Source of the DNA: Actinomycetota bacterium
GTDB taxonomy: Bacteria; Actinomycetota; Actinomycetes; Streptosporangiales; Streptosporangiaceae
Reading direction: 5' to 3'
NCBI GenBank assembly: GCA_027313705.1
Contig: DAHVDE010000115.1
Span: forward strand, 62,001 to 126,000
DNA: 64,000 nucleotides
The position numbers were made by a program, and so were the translations under genes. A model generated the notes under the pieces. The model saw only the letters and a program-made list of their open reading frames with translations. It had not been told where the DNA came from and ran no database searches. Positions 16,593 through 25,843 of this stretch are shown piece by piece. Numbering within the stretch: the first letter of the stretch is position 1; each line of letters opens with the position of its first letter.

Positions 16593-17732
16593 TCAGCGCA
16601 ATCCCGGCCGCTTGGCGAGCGCGTTTTCCAGCAGCCGGTCAAGCAAGTCGACGAACGGCACTCCGCTTGCCTCCCACATTTTCTGGAAATATGAGGTGGG
16701 GGACATGCCAGGAAAGGTGTTGATCTCGTTCACCAGCATCTGGCCGCCTGGCTGGTAGAAGAAGTCGACCCTGGCCAGGCCTTCACATGCAACGGCGTCG
16801 AAGGCCAGCCTGGCAAGCTCGCGTATCTTGTCGATGTCCGCAGCCGGTATCGGTGCGGGAATGAGCATGCCGCTTGATGAATCCAGGTACTTGGCTTCGA
16901 AGTCATAGAACTCTTCTCCGCCGTCGAGTCGCAGCTCTCCTGGCAGGCTGACGTCCGCCGCGTCGCCGCCGCGCCCTTCTAGCACCGCGACCTCGATTTC
17001 CCTGGCCGTGATGGCCTTCTCGACCAGGACCTTCGGATCGAACTCGCGGGCCAGCGCGATGGCGCGGGCGAGTTCGGCTTCGTCGGCGGCTTTGGAGGTT
17101 CCAAGGCTGGAGCCACCCCTGGCCGGCTTGACGAACAAGGGCCAGCCAAGGGCGTCCAGTTCGGTGGCGAGCTTTCGCTGGCCTGCGGTCGGCTCCTGGT
17201 TGGCTGGCCAGTCGCGCTCGCGCACTACCGCATAAGGGCCTACCGGCAGGCCGCGCGCGGCGAAGATCAGCTTCATGTACTCCTTGTCCATGCTGACCGC
17301 GCTGGCCAGCACGCCCGCGCCTACGTAGGGAACGCCTACGAGCTCAAGCAGGCCCTGGATGGTGCCGTCTTCACCGAAAGGGCCGTGCAGCACAGGCAGC
17401 ACCACATCGACGCCGCCGAGCACGTGCGGTATGTGACCTGGCGCGCTGGCCACGATCGCCGAGTCGCCCTGATAGGCCCAGGGCACCACGTGTGCGTCTG
17501 GCTTGGCTACGGACTCGACGCTAGGCAGTTCGCCACCTGAGATCGCGAGCTTGGCCGGATCGTCGGGTACCTCAAGCCAGCTGCCTTCCGTGGTAATGCC
17601 GATCGGCAGGACTTCGTACCGTTCTCTGTCGATGGCGCTGAGCACGTTACCGGCGCCTAGGCAGGACACCGCGTGCTCAGGTCCTTTGCCGCCGAAGACC
17701 ACCGCGACCCGTATCTTGCGCTTGCCCTCCAC
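16593..17732 (-). CDS. ddl: D-alanine--D-alanine ligase
   Basis: The 379-residue ATP-grasp enzyme joins two D-Ala for peptidoglycan precursors. Visible features are the N-terminal VAVVFGGKGPEHAVS, the ATP-grasp LGWPLFVKPARGGSSLG and the metal-binding region near the C terminus (ARVDFFYQPG, LVNEINTFPGMSPTS). The GTG at 17732 has GGAGGG a few bases upstream and gives the normal length; the longer frame adds an unlikely Ser/Gly-rich leader. It lies downstream of the PLP enzyme gene, on the same strand, 58 bp away. Confidence 0.95.
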   Translation of the reverse strand: MEGKRKIRVAVVFGGKGPEHAVSCLGAGNVLSAIDRERYEVLPIGITTEGSWLEVPDDPAKLAISGGELPSVESVAKPDAHVVPWAYQGDSAIVASAPGHIPHVLGGVDVVLPVLHGPFGEDGTIQGLLELVGVPYVGAGVLASAVSMDKEYMKLIFAARGLPVGPYAVVRERDWPANQEPTAGQRKLATELDALGWPLFVKPARGGSSLGTSKAADEAELARAIALAREFDPKVLVEKAITAREIEVAVLEGRGGDAADVSLPGELRLDGGEEFYDFEAKYLDSSSGMLIPAPIPAADIDKIRELARLAFDAVACEGLARVDFFYQPGGQMLVNEINTFPGMSPTSYFQKMWEASGVPFVDLLDRLLENALAKRPGLR

Positions 17733-17790
17733 GAACCCTCCGTTGCTCCGACGACTGCTCCCCGATCCGCTGAGCTGTAGGCCCGGCAGC

Positions 17791-20625
17791 TTACCTCCTG
17801 CCCAGCGAGTCAAGTGCGGCCATCGCGTCGGCCAGAAGGTCCTCGGCGTCCTCGAGCCCGATCGAGAATCGCACTGAACCTGGGTCTATGCCCGCCGACT
17901 TGAGCGCGGCCTGATCTAGCTGGCGGTGAGTGGTAGAGGCGACGTGGCTGACCTTAGTGTGCGTACCGCCCAGGGAAGCGGCGACCTTGGCCAGCCGCAG
18001 CTGGTCGGCGAACGCCATGCCTGCCTGCGCACCCCCGTAGGGTGCCACGGTCACGATCGCGCCGAACCTGGTGCCTTCCGGGCCTGCGTCGAACTGCCTG
18101 CGCGCCAGTTCATGTCCTGAGTGCGCGGTCAGGCCAGGGTAGTAGACGTGGCTCACCGCCGGGTGCCTGGCCAGGCCAGCCGCGACGACCTGCGCGGTCG
18201 CGCATTGCCTGCGCACCCGGAGCGGCAGCGTCTCAAGTCCGCGGCGCAGCGTGTAGGCGTCGTCAGGGGCGAGTGATCCGCCGAGGTCGATCCTGAGTTT
18301 GCGCACTTGCGCGATGACATCAGGCCGGCCGGTGACCACGCCTCCGGTCACATCTGAATGACCGCAGAAATACTTGGTGGCCGAGTGCAGCACCAGATCG
18401 GCGCCGTGCTCGAGCGGACGGCAAACCACCGGAGGCGCCAGCGTGGAGTCGACGATGAGCAGCGCCCCGGCGCTGTGCGCGAGCCCGGCCAGGGCGGCGA
18501 GGTCGGCGACCGCAACGGTCGGGTTCGCGAGTGTCTCTACGTATAGGATCGAAGTGCCAGGACGCAGCGCCGCCTGGACCTGGCCAAGGTCGGTTACGTC
18601 AACGAAGTTGGTCTGCACGCCGAAATTGGCGGCCACATTACGCAGGAAGCCGTAGGTGCCGCCGTACACGGCAGAAGAAGCTACGACATGCGCTCCGGCT
18701 CTGGTGAAGGCCAGGAAGATGGTGGAGATCGCGGCCATCCCCGATGCGAAGGCCTGCGAGGTCACCTGGTAGCCGAGATTGACCCCCTCGAGAGCGGCGA
18801 CCGCCGAGCAGAAGGCGGTCACCGTCGGGTTGTCGATCCTGCTGTAACTGAAGCCAGGCGCGGCGTCGGCGAGTACCGCGGCGTACTCGGAGCTTGTCGT
18901 GAAGGCGAACGTCGAGCTTCGGTAGACCGGGGTGGCGAGGGGTTGCTGCGGCACGGCAGGCGGCGGGGGCAGGTGCACCGCGCGAGTGTTCTCACCAGGC
19001 CGCCGCTGTCCCTGCGCGGTGGCTCCCTGATCCGCAGCTCGCGGCGCCTCGATGGCCAGCAGCCTATTTGAGGTTCCCGCCGCCTGCGGCGGCATCTGGC
19101 TGGCACCAAGCTGGCCGGCCGGTGTGGAGAACAACCTGGGATCGGTCACCTGGCCGGGATCGTAGCCGGCGCCGATGGCGCCCGCCATCGGCGGCAGCGC
19201 CGCGGCGGACGAGGCAATCGTCGCCGACCCTGACGGCAGGGATCCTGGCGGTACGGATGCTGGCGGCAGCGATCCTGGCGGCGGCAGCGGCGCAAGCGGA
19301 GGCTGGGCGGCCGGGAATGGCTGGCCAGGCGGCGTGGAGTTACCAGGGTGGGCGGCCGGGCCTGCCAGGGACGCAGGGCCAGGGTGGGCGGTCGGGCCGG
19401 CCAGGGGGGCAGGGCCAGGCGGGGGGGCCGGGTTAGCCAGCGCGGCGGGGTTTGCTAGGGAGGCGGGGCCAGCCGGGAGCGAACGCTGTGCGGGCGGGCC
19501 TGAGTACCGTGGGTCGCTTCTGGCGCCTTGGTCTGGGTACTGCGGGCCTGGTGCTGCCGATGGGTACCTGGGATCGGGCGAGCTGCTCGGGTAGCGGGAA
19601 TCGGCTAGCAGGCCAGGAGGGACTCGCTGCTCATAGCCTGGCGGTCGCTGGGCCGGCTGCCTGGCCTGATAACCGGGCTCTGGCTGCTGGTTGCCATAGC
19701 GCGGATCCTGGCCTGTCCTGGTCGATGGCTGGCCCGCAGCGACAACCTGCCCTGCCGGGGGCAGCGCAGCCTGCGGCGGAACCGATGGTGCCTGCTGGCC
19801 GGAAGAATGAGAGTTTGAAGGCATCGGCCCGGCAGCAGGGCGCCTGCTGGCGGGCGGCGGTTCGGCGTACCTGGAGTTGGCGCGCGGCGGTCCAGAATCA
19901 CTGCGCCTTCCTGTGGCAACCGGCCGGCCGGGCGGCGGGTTACGCCTGGGGTCTTCAGATTCGCCTTTCGGCCAGCCATTAGCAGGCCAGGCGGGCTGGC
20001 GCGGCTCGCCGCGCGCTCCAGCACCGTAAGCGGGCTCCTCGTAGGGCGTATCGCCGAATCCGCCCGTATCGTAAGGCGGCCTGTCATGGGACCCAGCGCT
20101 GTAGGTCCTTCTGTCGTAATCTTCGTCGTAGCCGCCGTTGTTTTGGCCGCCGCCTTCGCGAGCCTGCCTGTCGTAACGGCCGGCGTAGCCGCCGCTGTCA
20201 AAGCCGCCGCTGTCAAAGACACCGCTGTCGTAGCCGGCCTTGTCGTAGCCGGCCTTGTCGTAGCCTGCGCCGTCAAAGACGCCGCTGTCGTAGTCGGCGC
20301 TGTCGAACACGCCGCTGTCGTAGCCAGGCCCGGCAAAGACGCCACTGTCGTCTGAGTCTGGATCGTAGGAGTACGACCTCGTGCTTTCTGAGCCTGCAGG
20401 GTCAGCCGGCCAGTTGCCGGTGTCGTAAGGGCGACCGCGTCGAGCGGTACTGGCCTTGGGCGCTGGCCCGCGTGTCTGGCTCATCGACCTGGCATCTCCG
20501 TAACGGGGGTCGGGGTCTTGGCGGGACGGGCCTGGCTGCGGCTGACCCTGGCGCCTTGAGCGGGGCGGCGCACCCTGGTCGTCGCGGGCGTCGGGAGCGG
20601 GCCTTGGCCACTTCTCAGATGCCAT
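17791..20625 (-). CDS. transsulfuration-type PLP enzyme with long disordered N-terminal extension
   Basis: The last 399 residues (546-944) are a complete cystathionine gamma-synthase/methionine gamma-lyase-family enzyme: YSRIDNPTV near the front, substrate and PLP loops ([17 protein letters not shown]), Asp in [12 protein letters not shown] Lys751 in [11 protein letters not shown] and Arg in [11 protein letters not shown]. The first 545 residues are low complexity: Pro/Gln/Gly/Ser/Arg-rich with a cluster of YDSGVFD- and GYDKA-type repeats (about 20170-20350) and later GPASLA-type repeats. No enzyme of this family normally carries such an extension. The frame is open throughout, and the ATG at 20625 overlaps the gpsA 3' end by 11 bases, which supports one long gene. 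An internal start near residue 540 is the main alternative. Confidence 0.82.
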   Translation of the reverse strand: MASEKWPRPAPDARDDQGAPPRSRRQGQPQPGPSRQDPDPRYGDARSMSQTRGPAPKASTARRGRPYDTGNWPADPAGSESTRSYSYDPDSDDSGVFAGPGYDSGVFDSADYDSGVFDGAGYDKAGYDKAGYDSGVFDSGGFDSGGYAGRYDRQAREGGGQNNGGYDEDYDRRTYSAGSHDRPPYDTGGFGDTPYEEPAYGAGARGEPRQPAWPANGWPKGESEDPRRNPPPGRPVATGRRSDSGPPRANSRYAEPPPASRRPAAGPMPSNSHSSGQQAPSVPPQAALPPAGQVVAAGQPSTRTGQDPRYGNQQPEPGYQARQPAQRPPGYEQRVPPGLLADSRYPSSSPDPRYPSAAPGPQYPDQGARSDPRYSGPPAQRSLPAGPASLANPAALANPAPPPGPAPLAGPTAHPGPASLAGPAAHPGNSTPPGQPFPAAQPPLAPLPPPGSLPPASVPPGSLPSGSATIASSAAALPPMAGAIGAGYDPGQVTDPRLFSTPAGQLGASQMPPQAAGTSNRLLAIEAPRAADQGATAQGQRRPGENTRAVHLPPPPAVPQQPLATPVYRSSTFAFTTSSEYAAVLADAAPGFSYSRIDNPTVTAFCSAVAALEGVNLGYQVTSQAFASGMAAISTIFLAFTRAGAHVVASSAVYGGTYGFLRNVAANFGVQTNFVDVTDLGQVQAALRPGTSILYVETLANPTVAVADLAALAGLAHSAGALLIVDSTLAPPVVCRPLEHGADLVLHSATKYFCGHSDVTGGVVTGRPDVIAQVRKLRIDLGGSLAPDDAYTLRRGLETLPLRVRRQCATAQVVAAGLARHPAVSHVYYPGLTAHSGHELARRQFDAGPEGTRFGAIVTVAPYGGAQAGMAFADQLRLAKVAASLGGTHTKVSHVASTTHRQLDQAALKSAGIDPGSVRFSIGLEDAEDLLADAMAALDSLGRR

Positions 20626-21619
20626 AGCGTTCCGGTTTCGCTGACCGGCTCGCAAGCATTACCGCTGCCTGCCCGACATCGAGCCCTTCGTACACGACAG
20701 CGGCGACTACTTCGGTGATCGGCATTTCGACTGAGTGTGCTCGCGCGAGCCCGAGCACAGGCTTGGACGACTTCACGCCCTCGGCCACCTGCGTGGTGGT
20801 CGCGACGATCTCGGCCAGCGGGATGCCGCGGCCGAGCTTTTCCCCGAACGTCCGATTACGCGACAACGGGGACGAACAGGTGGTCACAAGGTCGCCCATG
20901 CCCGCCAGCCCGGCGAAAGTATGCTGGTCGGCACCGAGCGCGGCACCGAGCCTGGCGATCTCGGCCAGGCCCCTGGTGATCAGCATGGCCCTGGTGTTAT
21001 CGCCCAGGCCCATGCCGACGGCGATACCGACCGCGAGCGCGATCACGTTCTTGACCGCTCCGGCTAGCTCGCAGCCGATCACGTCAGGGTTGGTGTATGG
21101 CCTGAAGTAGGGGGTGTGGCAGGCCTTTTGCAGGTTCTCCGCCGTTTGCTGATCGGCGCAGGCGATCACGGTCGCGGCATACTGGCGCTCGGCGATCTCG
21201 TGGGCCAGGTTCGGGCCGGTGATTACCGCGATCTGCTCCTTTGGCCAGCCGGTGACCTCGGCGATGACCTCGGTCATCCGCTTTCCTGTGTCGAGTTCGA
21301 TGCCCTTCATCAGGCTGACAAGCACCGCGCCTTTGGGTATGAGGTCAACCCAGCCGATCAGGTTCTCCCTGAGCACCTGCGAGGTGACAGCCAGGACGAC
21401 GAGGTCCGCGCCGCCCAGCGCCTCCGCCGGATCCGCGGTCGCCCGCAGTGAGTCAGGCAGTCTGAGTTCTGGCAGGTAGTCGCGATTGGTCCTGGTCGAG
21501 TTGATCATGTCGGCGACTTCTGGCCTGCGGCACCAGAGCACGGTCTCGGTCCCCGCGTCGCAGAGAACCTGGGCGAACGTGGTTCCCCAGCTACCTGCCC
21601 CCATGACGGCGGCGGTCAC
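20615..21619 (-). CDS. gpsA: glycerol-3-phosphate dehydrogenase [NAD(P)+]
   Basis: The 334-residue enzyme makes sn-glycerol 3-phosphate for phospholipids. The Rossmann loop ([13 protein letters not shown]) is at the N terminus, with [11 protein letters not shown] and the catalytic Lys in [12 protein letters not shown] following. The GTG at 21619 overlaps the plsC stop (GTGA), so it is translated with the acyltransferase that uses its product. Length is normal. Confidence 0.96.
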   Translation of the reverse strand: MTAAVMGAGSWGTTFAQVLCDAGTETVLWCRRPEVADMINSTRTNRDYLPELRLPDSLRATADPAEALGGADLVVLAVTSQVLRENLIGWVDLIPKGAVLVSLMKGIELDTGKRMTEVIAEVTGWPKEQIAVITGPNLAHEIAERQYAATVIACADQQTAENLQKACHTPYFRPYTNPDVIGCELAGAVKNVIALAVGIAVGMGLGDNTRAMLITRGLAEIARLGAALGADQHTFAGLAGMGDLVTTCSSPLSRNRTFGEKLGRGIPLAEIVATTTQVAEGVKSSKPVLGLARAHSVEMPITEVVAAVVYEGLDVGQAAVMLASRSAKPERYGI

Positions 21620-22419
21620 TGGCCGTGCACCTCGGTTGTGTCTTCTTGCTCTGGTGCGTCCTGGTCTTCGGCCAGCTTGCGCAGGTCGGCGCGGAGCTGG
21701 CGGCGGGCCTTGGCCGGGTGATAAGGCTCGGCGGGAGGTTCTTCCGCCCTGAGCTTGGCTAGCAGCGCCGCCACGTCGGCCATGATCTTGTCGGTGGCCG
21801 CCCGCATGGTCTTGCTGTCGATCGGCAGCCCATCGAACTCCGACAGGTCTACCGGCGGTCCCGCGATGATCCGCACCGTCTTGCGCGGGATCAGGCGGGG
21901 CTTGAAGCTGCCGTATGGCAGCACGTTCTGGGCGCCCCAGTGCGCCACGGGGACGACAGGTGCGCCGGTAGCCAGGGCGAGCCTGGCGACGCCGGTCTTG
22001 GCTACCATAGGCCAGAGGTCAGGATCGCGGGTCACAGTCGACTCCGGGTAGAACAGCACGCACGCGCCGTTCTTGACGCCAAGCTCGGCATCCCTGAGCA
22101 CCAGGGCGGCGTCGGCCTGGCCGCGGTATACGGGAAGCTGGCCGAGTCTGACCATGATCGGACCGAGTATTTTGATCTTGAACAGGTCGGACTTAGCGAG
22201 AAAGGTCGGGTATCGCCCGGCCTGATCGCAGAACAGCGCGACGGCGAGGACGTCCGCGTAGGAGAGGTGATTGGCCGCGACGATGGCTCCGCCCTCGCGA
22301 GGGATGTTTTCTTGTCCCTGCCAGTCGTGTTTCATCAAGGCTCGGATGGTCGGCCGGAGTATTACCTTGGACACCCCGCGCCATGCATTGGAGTAGCTAC
22401 CGTCCGCACGTCTGGTCAT
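21616..22419 (-). CDS. plsC: 1-acylglycerol-3-phosphate acyltransferase
   Basis: The 267-residue membrane-associated acyltransferase carries the NHxxxxD catalytic motif (NHLSYADVL) and the substrate-binding [12 protein letters not shown], which corresponds to the usual FPEGTRS block. It would acylate the 2-position of lysophosphatidate. It is the first gene of a plsC-gpsA pair. The last 40 residues are charged and probably disordered. Confidence 0.93.
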   Translation of the reverse strand: MTRRADGSYSNAWRGVSKVILRPTIRALMKHDWQGQENIPREGGAIVAANHLSYADVLAVALFCDQAGRYPTFLAKSDLFKIKILGPIMVRLGQLPVYRGQADAALVLRDAELGVKNGACVLFYPESTVTRDPDLWPMVAKTGVARLALATGAPVVPVAHWGAQNVLPYGSFKPRLIPRKTVRIIAGPPVDLSEFDGLPIDSKTMRAATDKIMADVAALLAKLRAEEPPAEPYHPAKARRQLRADLRKLAEDQDAPEQEDTTEVHGQ

Positions 22420-22498
22420 CTATCTAATCCACTCTCCCGCACCCATGGTGCCAGTCTTCCCGCTACCGCGACCCCAAGTCGAGCCAAGATCGGATGCT

Positions 22499-23143
22499 AT
22501 GGCAGTTGATACCCAGCTGACCTGGTCAGTGGTGATCCCCGTCAAGGTACTCGCACAGGCCAAATCCCGGCTTGCCGGTCTAGCCGACGCTGACCGGCGT
22601 GCGCTCGCGCTCGCGATGGCGGTCGATACCGTCGCTGCAGCGGTGGCCTGCCGCCTCGCCGGCGCTGTCGTGGTCGTAACCGATGACCGGGCGGTGGCAG
22701 GCGAAGTTAGGGCACTCGGCGCTGAAGTGATCGCTGACGATCCGGGCGCCGGCCTTAACCAGGCACTGACCGGTGGCGCGGAATACGCCGCTGGCCGGTG
22801 GCCTGGGTACGGTTGCGCGGCATTGCTCGCCGACCTGCCTGCTCTGCGTCCTGGTGAGCTTGCCGCCGCGCTTCGCGCGGCGGCAAGCGTGCCGTCGGCA
22901 TTCGTCGCTGACGCGGCGGGGACGGGCACGACGCTGTATACGGCGCGCGCCGGCAGTCCCTTCCTGCCCAGGTTCGGGCCGGGTTCGCGCGGCAAGCACC
23001 GGCTGGCGGGCGTTACCGAACTCGACCTGCCTCAGGTCGCCGGGCTCAGGCAGGACGTGGACACGGTCGCCGACCTGCGCGCGGCCGAGACGTTCGGGCT
23101 CGGGCGCAGGTCGGCCGCGCTGACGATGGCCGGCCGGGTCTAG
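22499..23143 (+). CDS. fbiD: 2-phospholactate/phosphoenolpyruvate guanylyltransferase
   Basis: The 214-residue nucleotidyltransferase (CofC/FbiD) activates PEP or phospholactate with GTP for coenzyme F420 side-chain synthesis. The N terminus SVVIPVKVLAQAKSRL, then LADLPALRPGELAAAL and FLPRFGPGSRGKH are characteristic. The ATG at 22499 is taken because the family starts just before the WSVVIPVK strand. Its place beside gpsA and ddl matches mycobacteria (Rv2983 next to Rv2982c). In actinobacteria the substrate is probably PEP. Confidence 0.93.
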   Translation: MAVDTQLTWSVVIPVKVLAQAKSRLAGLADADRRALALAMAVDTVAAAVACRLAGAVVVVTDDRAVAGEVRALGAEVIADDPGAGLNQALTGGAEYAAGRWPGYGCAALLADLPALRPGELAAALRAAASVPSAFVADAAGTGTTLYTARAGSPFLPRFGPGSRGKHRLAGVTELDLPQVAGLRQDVDTVADLRAAETFGLGRRSAALTMAGRV

Positions 23144-23199
23144 GTAGTTCTTTGCCCGGCGACGGGCGCTCCGGCGGCGGGCGACTGAGCCCGTGCCGT

Positions 23200-23433
23200 T
23201 CAGATGTGCACGATGGGGCAGGTCAGCGTCCTGGTGATGCCAGGCACTCCCTGGATCTGCGCCACCACGAGTCGTCCCAGGTCGTCTACGTTGTCCGCTT
23301 CCGCGCGAACGATCACGTCGTAAGGACCGGTGACGTCGTCTGCCTGGGTTACGCCAGTGATGACACCGATAGCCGAAGCTACCTCGGCAGCCTTACCGAC
23401 CTCGGTCTGAACGAGGATATAAGCCTGGACCAT
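23200..23433 (-). CDS. stand-alone Lrp/AsnC ligand-binding domain protein
   Basis: This 77-residue protein has only the C-terminal RAM domain of Lrp/AsnC regulators (MVQAYILVQTEVGKAAEV, then GPYDVIVRAEADNVDDLG), with no helix-turn-helix. Such proteins are common in actinobacteria and may bind amino acids or modulate full Lrp regulators. The ATG at 23433 has GGAGG about 8 bases upstream. It is divergent from thiL, whose start region is only about 20-90 bp away. Confidence 0.9.
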   Translation of the reverse strand: MVQAYILVQTEVGKAAEVASAIGVITGVTQADDVTGPYDVIVRAEADNVDDLGRLVVAQIQGVPGITRTLTCPIVHI

Positions 23434-23455
23434 TTTCGGCCTCCCGGGTATCAGT

Positions 23456-24619
23456 GTGTTCGACACGCTACCGCAGGCTCGTGCCGCAGACTCTAAGGGG
23501 CCAGGTAACTACGGGGAGGTTGTCATAACCATTGCTGAGCTAGGCGAATTTGGCCTGATCGCCGCGATCGCGACAAAGTTCGGCGATGACCTCGCCGGGC
23601 TCGAGGTCGGCGTCGGTGACGACGCGGCAGTAGTTCTGGCACCTGACGGCCGGGTGGTCGCGACAACCGACATGCTGATCGAAGGCAGGCACTTCCGCAG
23701 GGACTGGTCGTCTGCCGCCGACATCGGCCACAAGGCGGCAGCCAGGAACCTGGCCGACATCGCGGCAATGGGCGCGGTGCCTACCGCTCTGCTTGTCGGG
23801 TTCGCCGGGCCAGGCCAGCTCGCTGCGGAGTGGGTGCTCGACCTCGCGGCCGGGATCGCCGCCGAGTGCTCGGTGGTCGGCGCGAAGGTCGCCGGCGGCG
23901 ACACGAGCCGCGCCGATCTGGTGATCCTCTCGATCACCGCACTTGGCGACCTGGGTGGCGCCGCGCCGGTCAGGAGGAGTGGTGCCAGGCCTGGCGATGT
24001 CGTGGCTATCGCGGTCGCGGGAGCTTCACCGGCTGGCTCGGAGATGGCGTTGTCAGGGTCCTGGCCGCAGGGAATGGGGGAGGAGCCGGGGTCGCTTGGA
24101 GCGGGCGCGGGGTCGCTCGGGGCTGCGGCGGCCGGATTGGCGCTGCTCAGGAGCGGCACGCTGGCTGGGGGAGCGGGGGCCAGCCTGGCGGCTTCGCCTG
24201 AGCTACTCGAGCTGGTGAATTCCCACCGGCGGCCGCGGCCGCCCTACGCGGCAGGCCCTGAGGCGGTGCGGCTTGGTGCCACTTCGATGATCGACGTGAG
24301 CGACGGCCTGATCGCTGATCTTGGTCATGTCGCGGACGCCAGTGGGGTGCTGATCGACTTGACGGCCAGCAAGCTGGCCGTCAAGCCAGTCGCCCGCCCG
24401 GCCGCCCTGCGACTGGCGGCCAGCGAGGTCGGGGCGAGCGACTGGCTGACCTGGGTTCTCACCGGCGGGGACGACCATGTACTCGTGGCGACATTTCCCT
24501 CGGATGTCGCATTGCCTGCGTCATGGAGCGAAGTCGGAATAGTAATGAAAGGCCATGGCGTAGCTCTCGACGGCAAAATATGGTCCGATGCGGGCGGCTG
24601 GGATCATTTCCGGTCGTAA
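23456..24619 (+). CDS. thiL: thiamine-monophosphate kinase
   Basis: The enzyme phosphorylates thiamine monophosphate to the cofactor TPP. It shows VGVGDDAAVVLAPDG, TTDMLIEGRHF, KAAARNLADIAAMGA and the C-terminal STSMIDVSDGLIADLGH-like block. A Gly/Ala/Ser-rich insertion of about 40 residues (nucleotides 24070-24200) interrupts the fold. The start is uncertain: family alignment places it at ITIAELGEFGLIA, where a GGGGAGG Shine-Dalgarno sequence precedes only ATA (23525) or ATT (23531). The GTG at 23456 gives a 387-residue form but has no Shine-Dalgarno sequence. Confidence 0.9.
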   Translation: MFDTLPQARAADSKGPGNYGEVVITIAELGEFGLIAAIATKFGDDLAGLEVGVGDDAAVVLAPDGRVVATTDMLIEGRHFRRDWSSAADIGHKAAARNLADIAAMGAVPTALLVGFAGPGQLAAEWVLDLAAGIAAECSVVGAKVAGGDTSRADLVILSITALGDLGGAAPVRRSGARPGDVVAIAVAGASPAGSEMALSGSWPQGMGEEPGSLGAGAGSLGAAAAGLALLRSGTLAGGAGASLAASPELLELVNSHRRPRPPYAAGPEAVRLGATSMIDVSDGLIADLGHVADASGVLIDLTASKLAVKPVARPAALRLAASEVGASDWLTWVLTGGDDHVLVATFPSDVALPASWSEVGIVMKGHGVALDGKIWSDAGGWDHFRS

Positions 24620-24800
24620 TAGAGTCGGATGCCCACCTGATTTCTCGGTGTTACGGAGCGCGGGCAAAGTGCGGCAAGCGCGGACCGCCCGGCTGCGTTG
24701 CTGCCCGGCATGACCAGGCGGCGGGCGGAGTATCAGGGTTGCCGTCACTGTCACGGCAGGTGGATCGCGGCGCTGTCGCTTTGACCCCATGGATGAGCTG

Positions 24801-24836
24801 CCCAGGAAGCAAACCCGTACAGAGTGGCTTCCTGGG
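24801..24836. terminator. 10-bp perfect hairpin between thiL and thiD
   Basis: CCCAGGAAGC and GCTTCCTGGG pair perfectly around a 16-base loop, ending 38 bases before the thiD start. There is no T tract, so it may be a terminator for thiL or a leader structure for thiD. Nothing else is seen in the 255-bp gap, and no TPP riboswitch motif. Confidence 0.45.
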
Positions 24837-24874
24837 GCGTACTCGGGTGGGCCGCGTAGCCTAGCCTTACGATC

Positions 24875-25729
24875 ATGAATGCGACTCCGCCGCGGGTGCT
24901 TGCGATCGCCGGGTCAGATTCCGGCGGCGGCGCTGGCATCCAGGCCGATCTGAAGACGATGCTCGCGCTTGGCGTGCATGGGATGACCGCGATCACGGCA
25001 GTGACGGCGCAGAACTCCCTCGGCGTCCAGGGCTACTGGGAGTTGCCGGCGCAGGCGGTTCTTGCTCAGCTTGATTCGGTGCTTAGTGACATCGGAGTCC
25101 AGGCGGTCAAGACCGGAATGCTCGCCTCGGCTGAACTCGTCGGCGTTATCGCGGACTCGCTCGCCCAGGTCGCGGTACCTGTGGTCGTCGATCCCGTCGC
25201 GGTTTCCAAGCACGGCGACAGCCTGCTGGCCGGAGGGACGCTCGATGCGGTGAAGAGCAGGTTGCTTCCGCTGGCGACCGTGGTGACGCCAAACCTGTAC
25301 GAGGCGAACCTGCTGACAGGCCTGACGATCACCGACGAAAACGACATGCTGACTGCGGCAAAGCAGATCGCCGCGTTCGGGCCAGAGTGGGTCCTCGTCA
25401 AAGGCGGGCACCTGCCAGGTAACCCGGTCGACCTCCTGTACCACGCGGGCGAGGAGCGGGGTGCGGGCGGAGGAGGGGGTGCCGGTGCCGGGGTTCGCTC
25501 CGGCGCGGTCATTCGGTTCCCTGGGCGCCGGATAGTAAGCAGGCACACGCACGGCACTGGTTGCACCTTGGCCTCGGCGATCGCTTCTTACCTGGCCATG
25601 GGCGCAACGGTGCCGGCGGCAGTCGAGGCGGCCAAAGAGTACGTCACTGGTGCGATCGACGGCGGATTCCCGCTTGGTGCCGGGATCGGCCCCGTTGATC
25701 ATGGCTGGCGACTGCGCCAGCTTGTGTGA
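24875..25729 (+). CDS. thiD: hydroxymethylpyrimidine/phosphomethylpyrimidine kinase
   Basis: A 284-residue ribokinase-fold enzyme that phosphorylates HMP and HMP-P for thiamine synthesis. It begins with [20 protein letters not shown], and has [12 protein letters not shown], the [11 protein letters not shown] block and the anion hole near the C terminus ([14 protein letters not shown]). A Gly-rich insert near residues 190-205 ([18 protein letters not shown]) is extra. It follows thiL, so two thiamine steps are neighbours. Confidence 0.95.
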   Translation: MNATPPRVLAIAGSDSGGGAGIQADLKTMLALGVHGMTAITAVTAQNSLGVQGYWELPAQAVLAQLDSVLSDIGVQAVKTGMLASAELVGVIADSLAQVAVPVVVDPVAVSKHGDSLLAGGTLDAVKSRLLPLATVVTPNLYEANLLTGLTITDENDMLTAAKQIAAFGPEWVLVKGGHLPGNPVDLLYHAGEERGAGGGGGAGAGVRSGAVIRFPGRRIVSRHTHGTGCTLASAIASYLAMGATVPAAVEAAKEYVTGAIDGGFPLGAGIGPVDHGWRLRQLV

Positions 25730-25843
25730 GCGTTGGTGCGAACTGGCGGGCGATCCGCACAGCTCGACGGTGCCCTTGGCTAGCCTTTGCGGTGGCGGCA
25801 CACACACGGCCAGGGGAACGCCAAGGGAGGTGAATTCGCGCGG

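Noticed and set aside
24620-24874. TPP riboswitch before thiD
   Set aside because: The gap contains an ACCTGAT-like string, but the CTGAGA and the conserved second helix motif are absent; only a simple hairpin is present.
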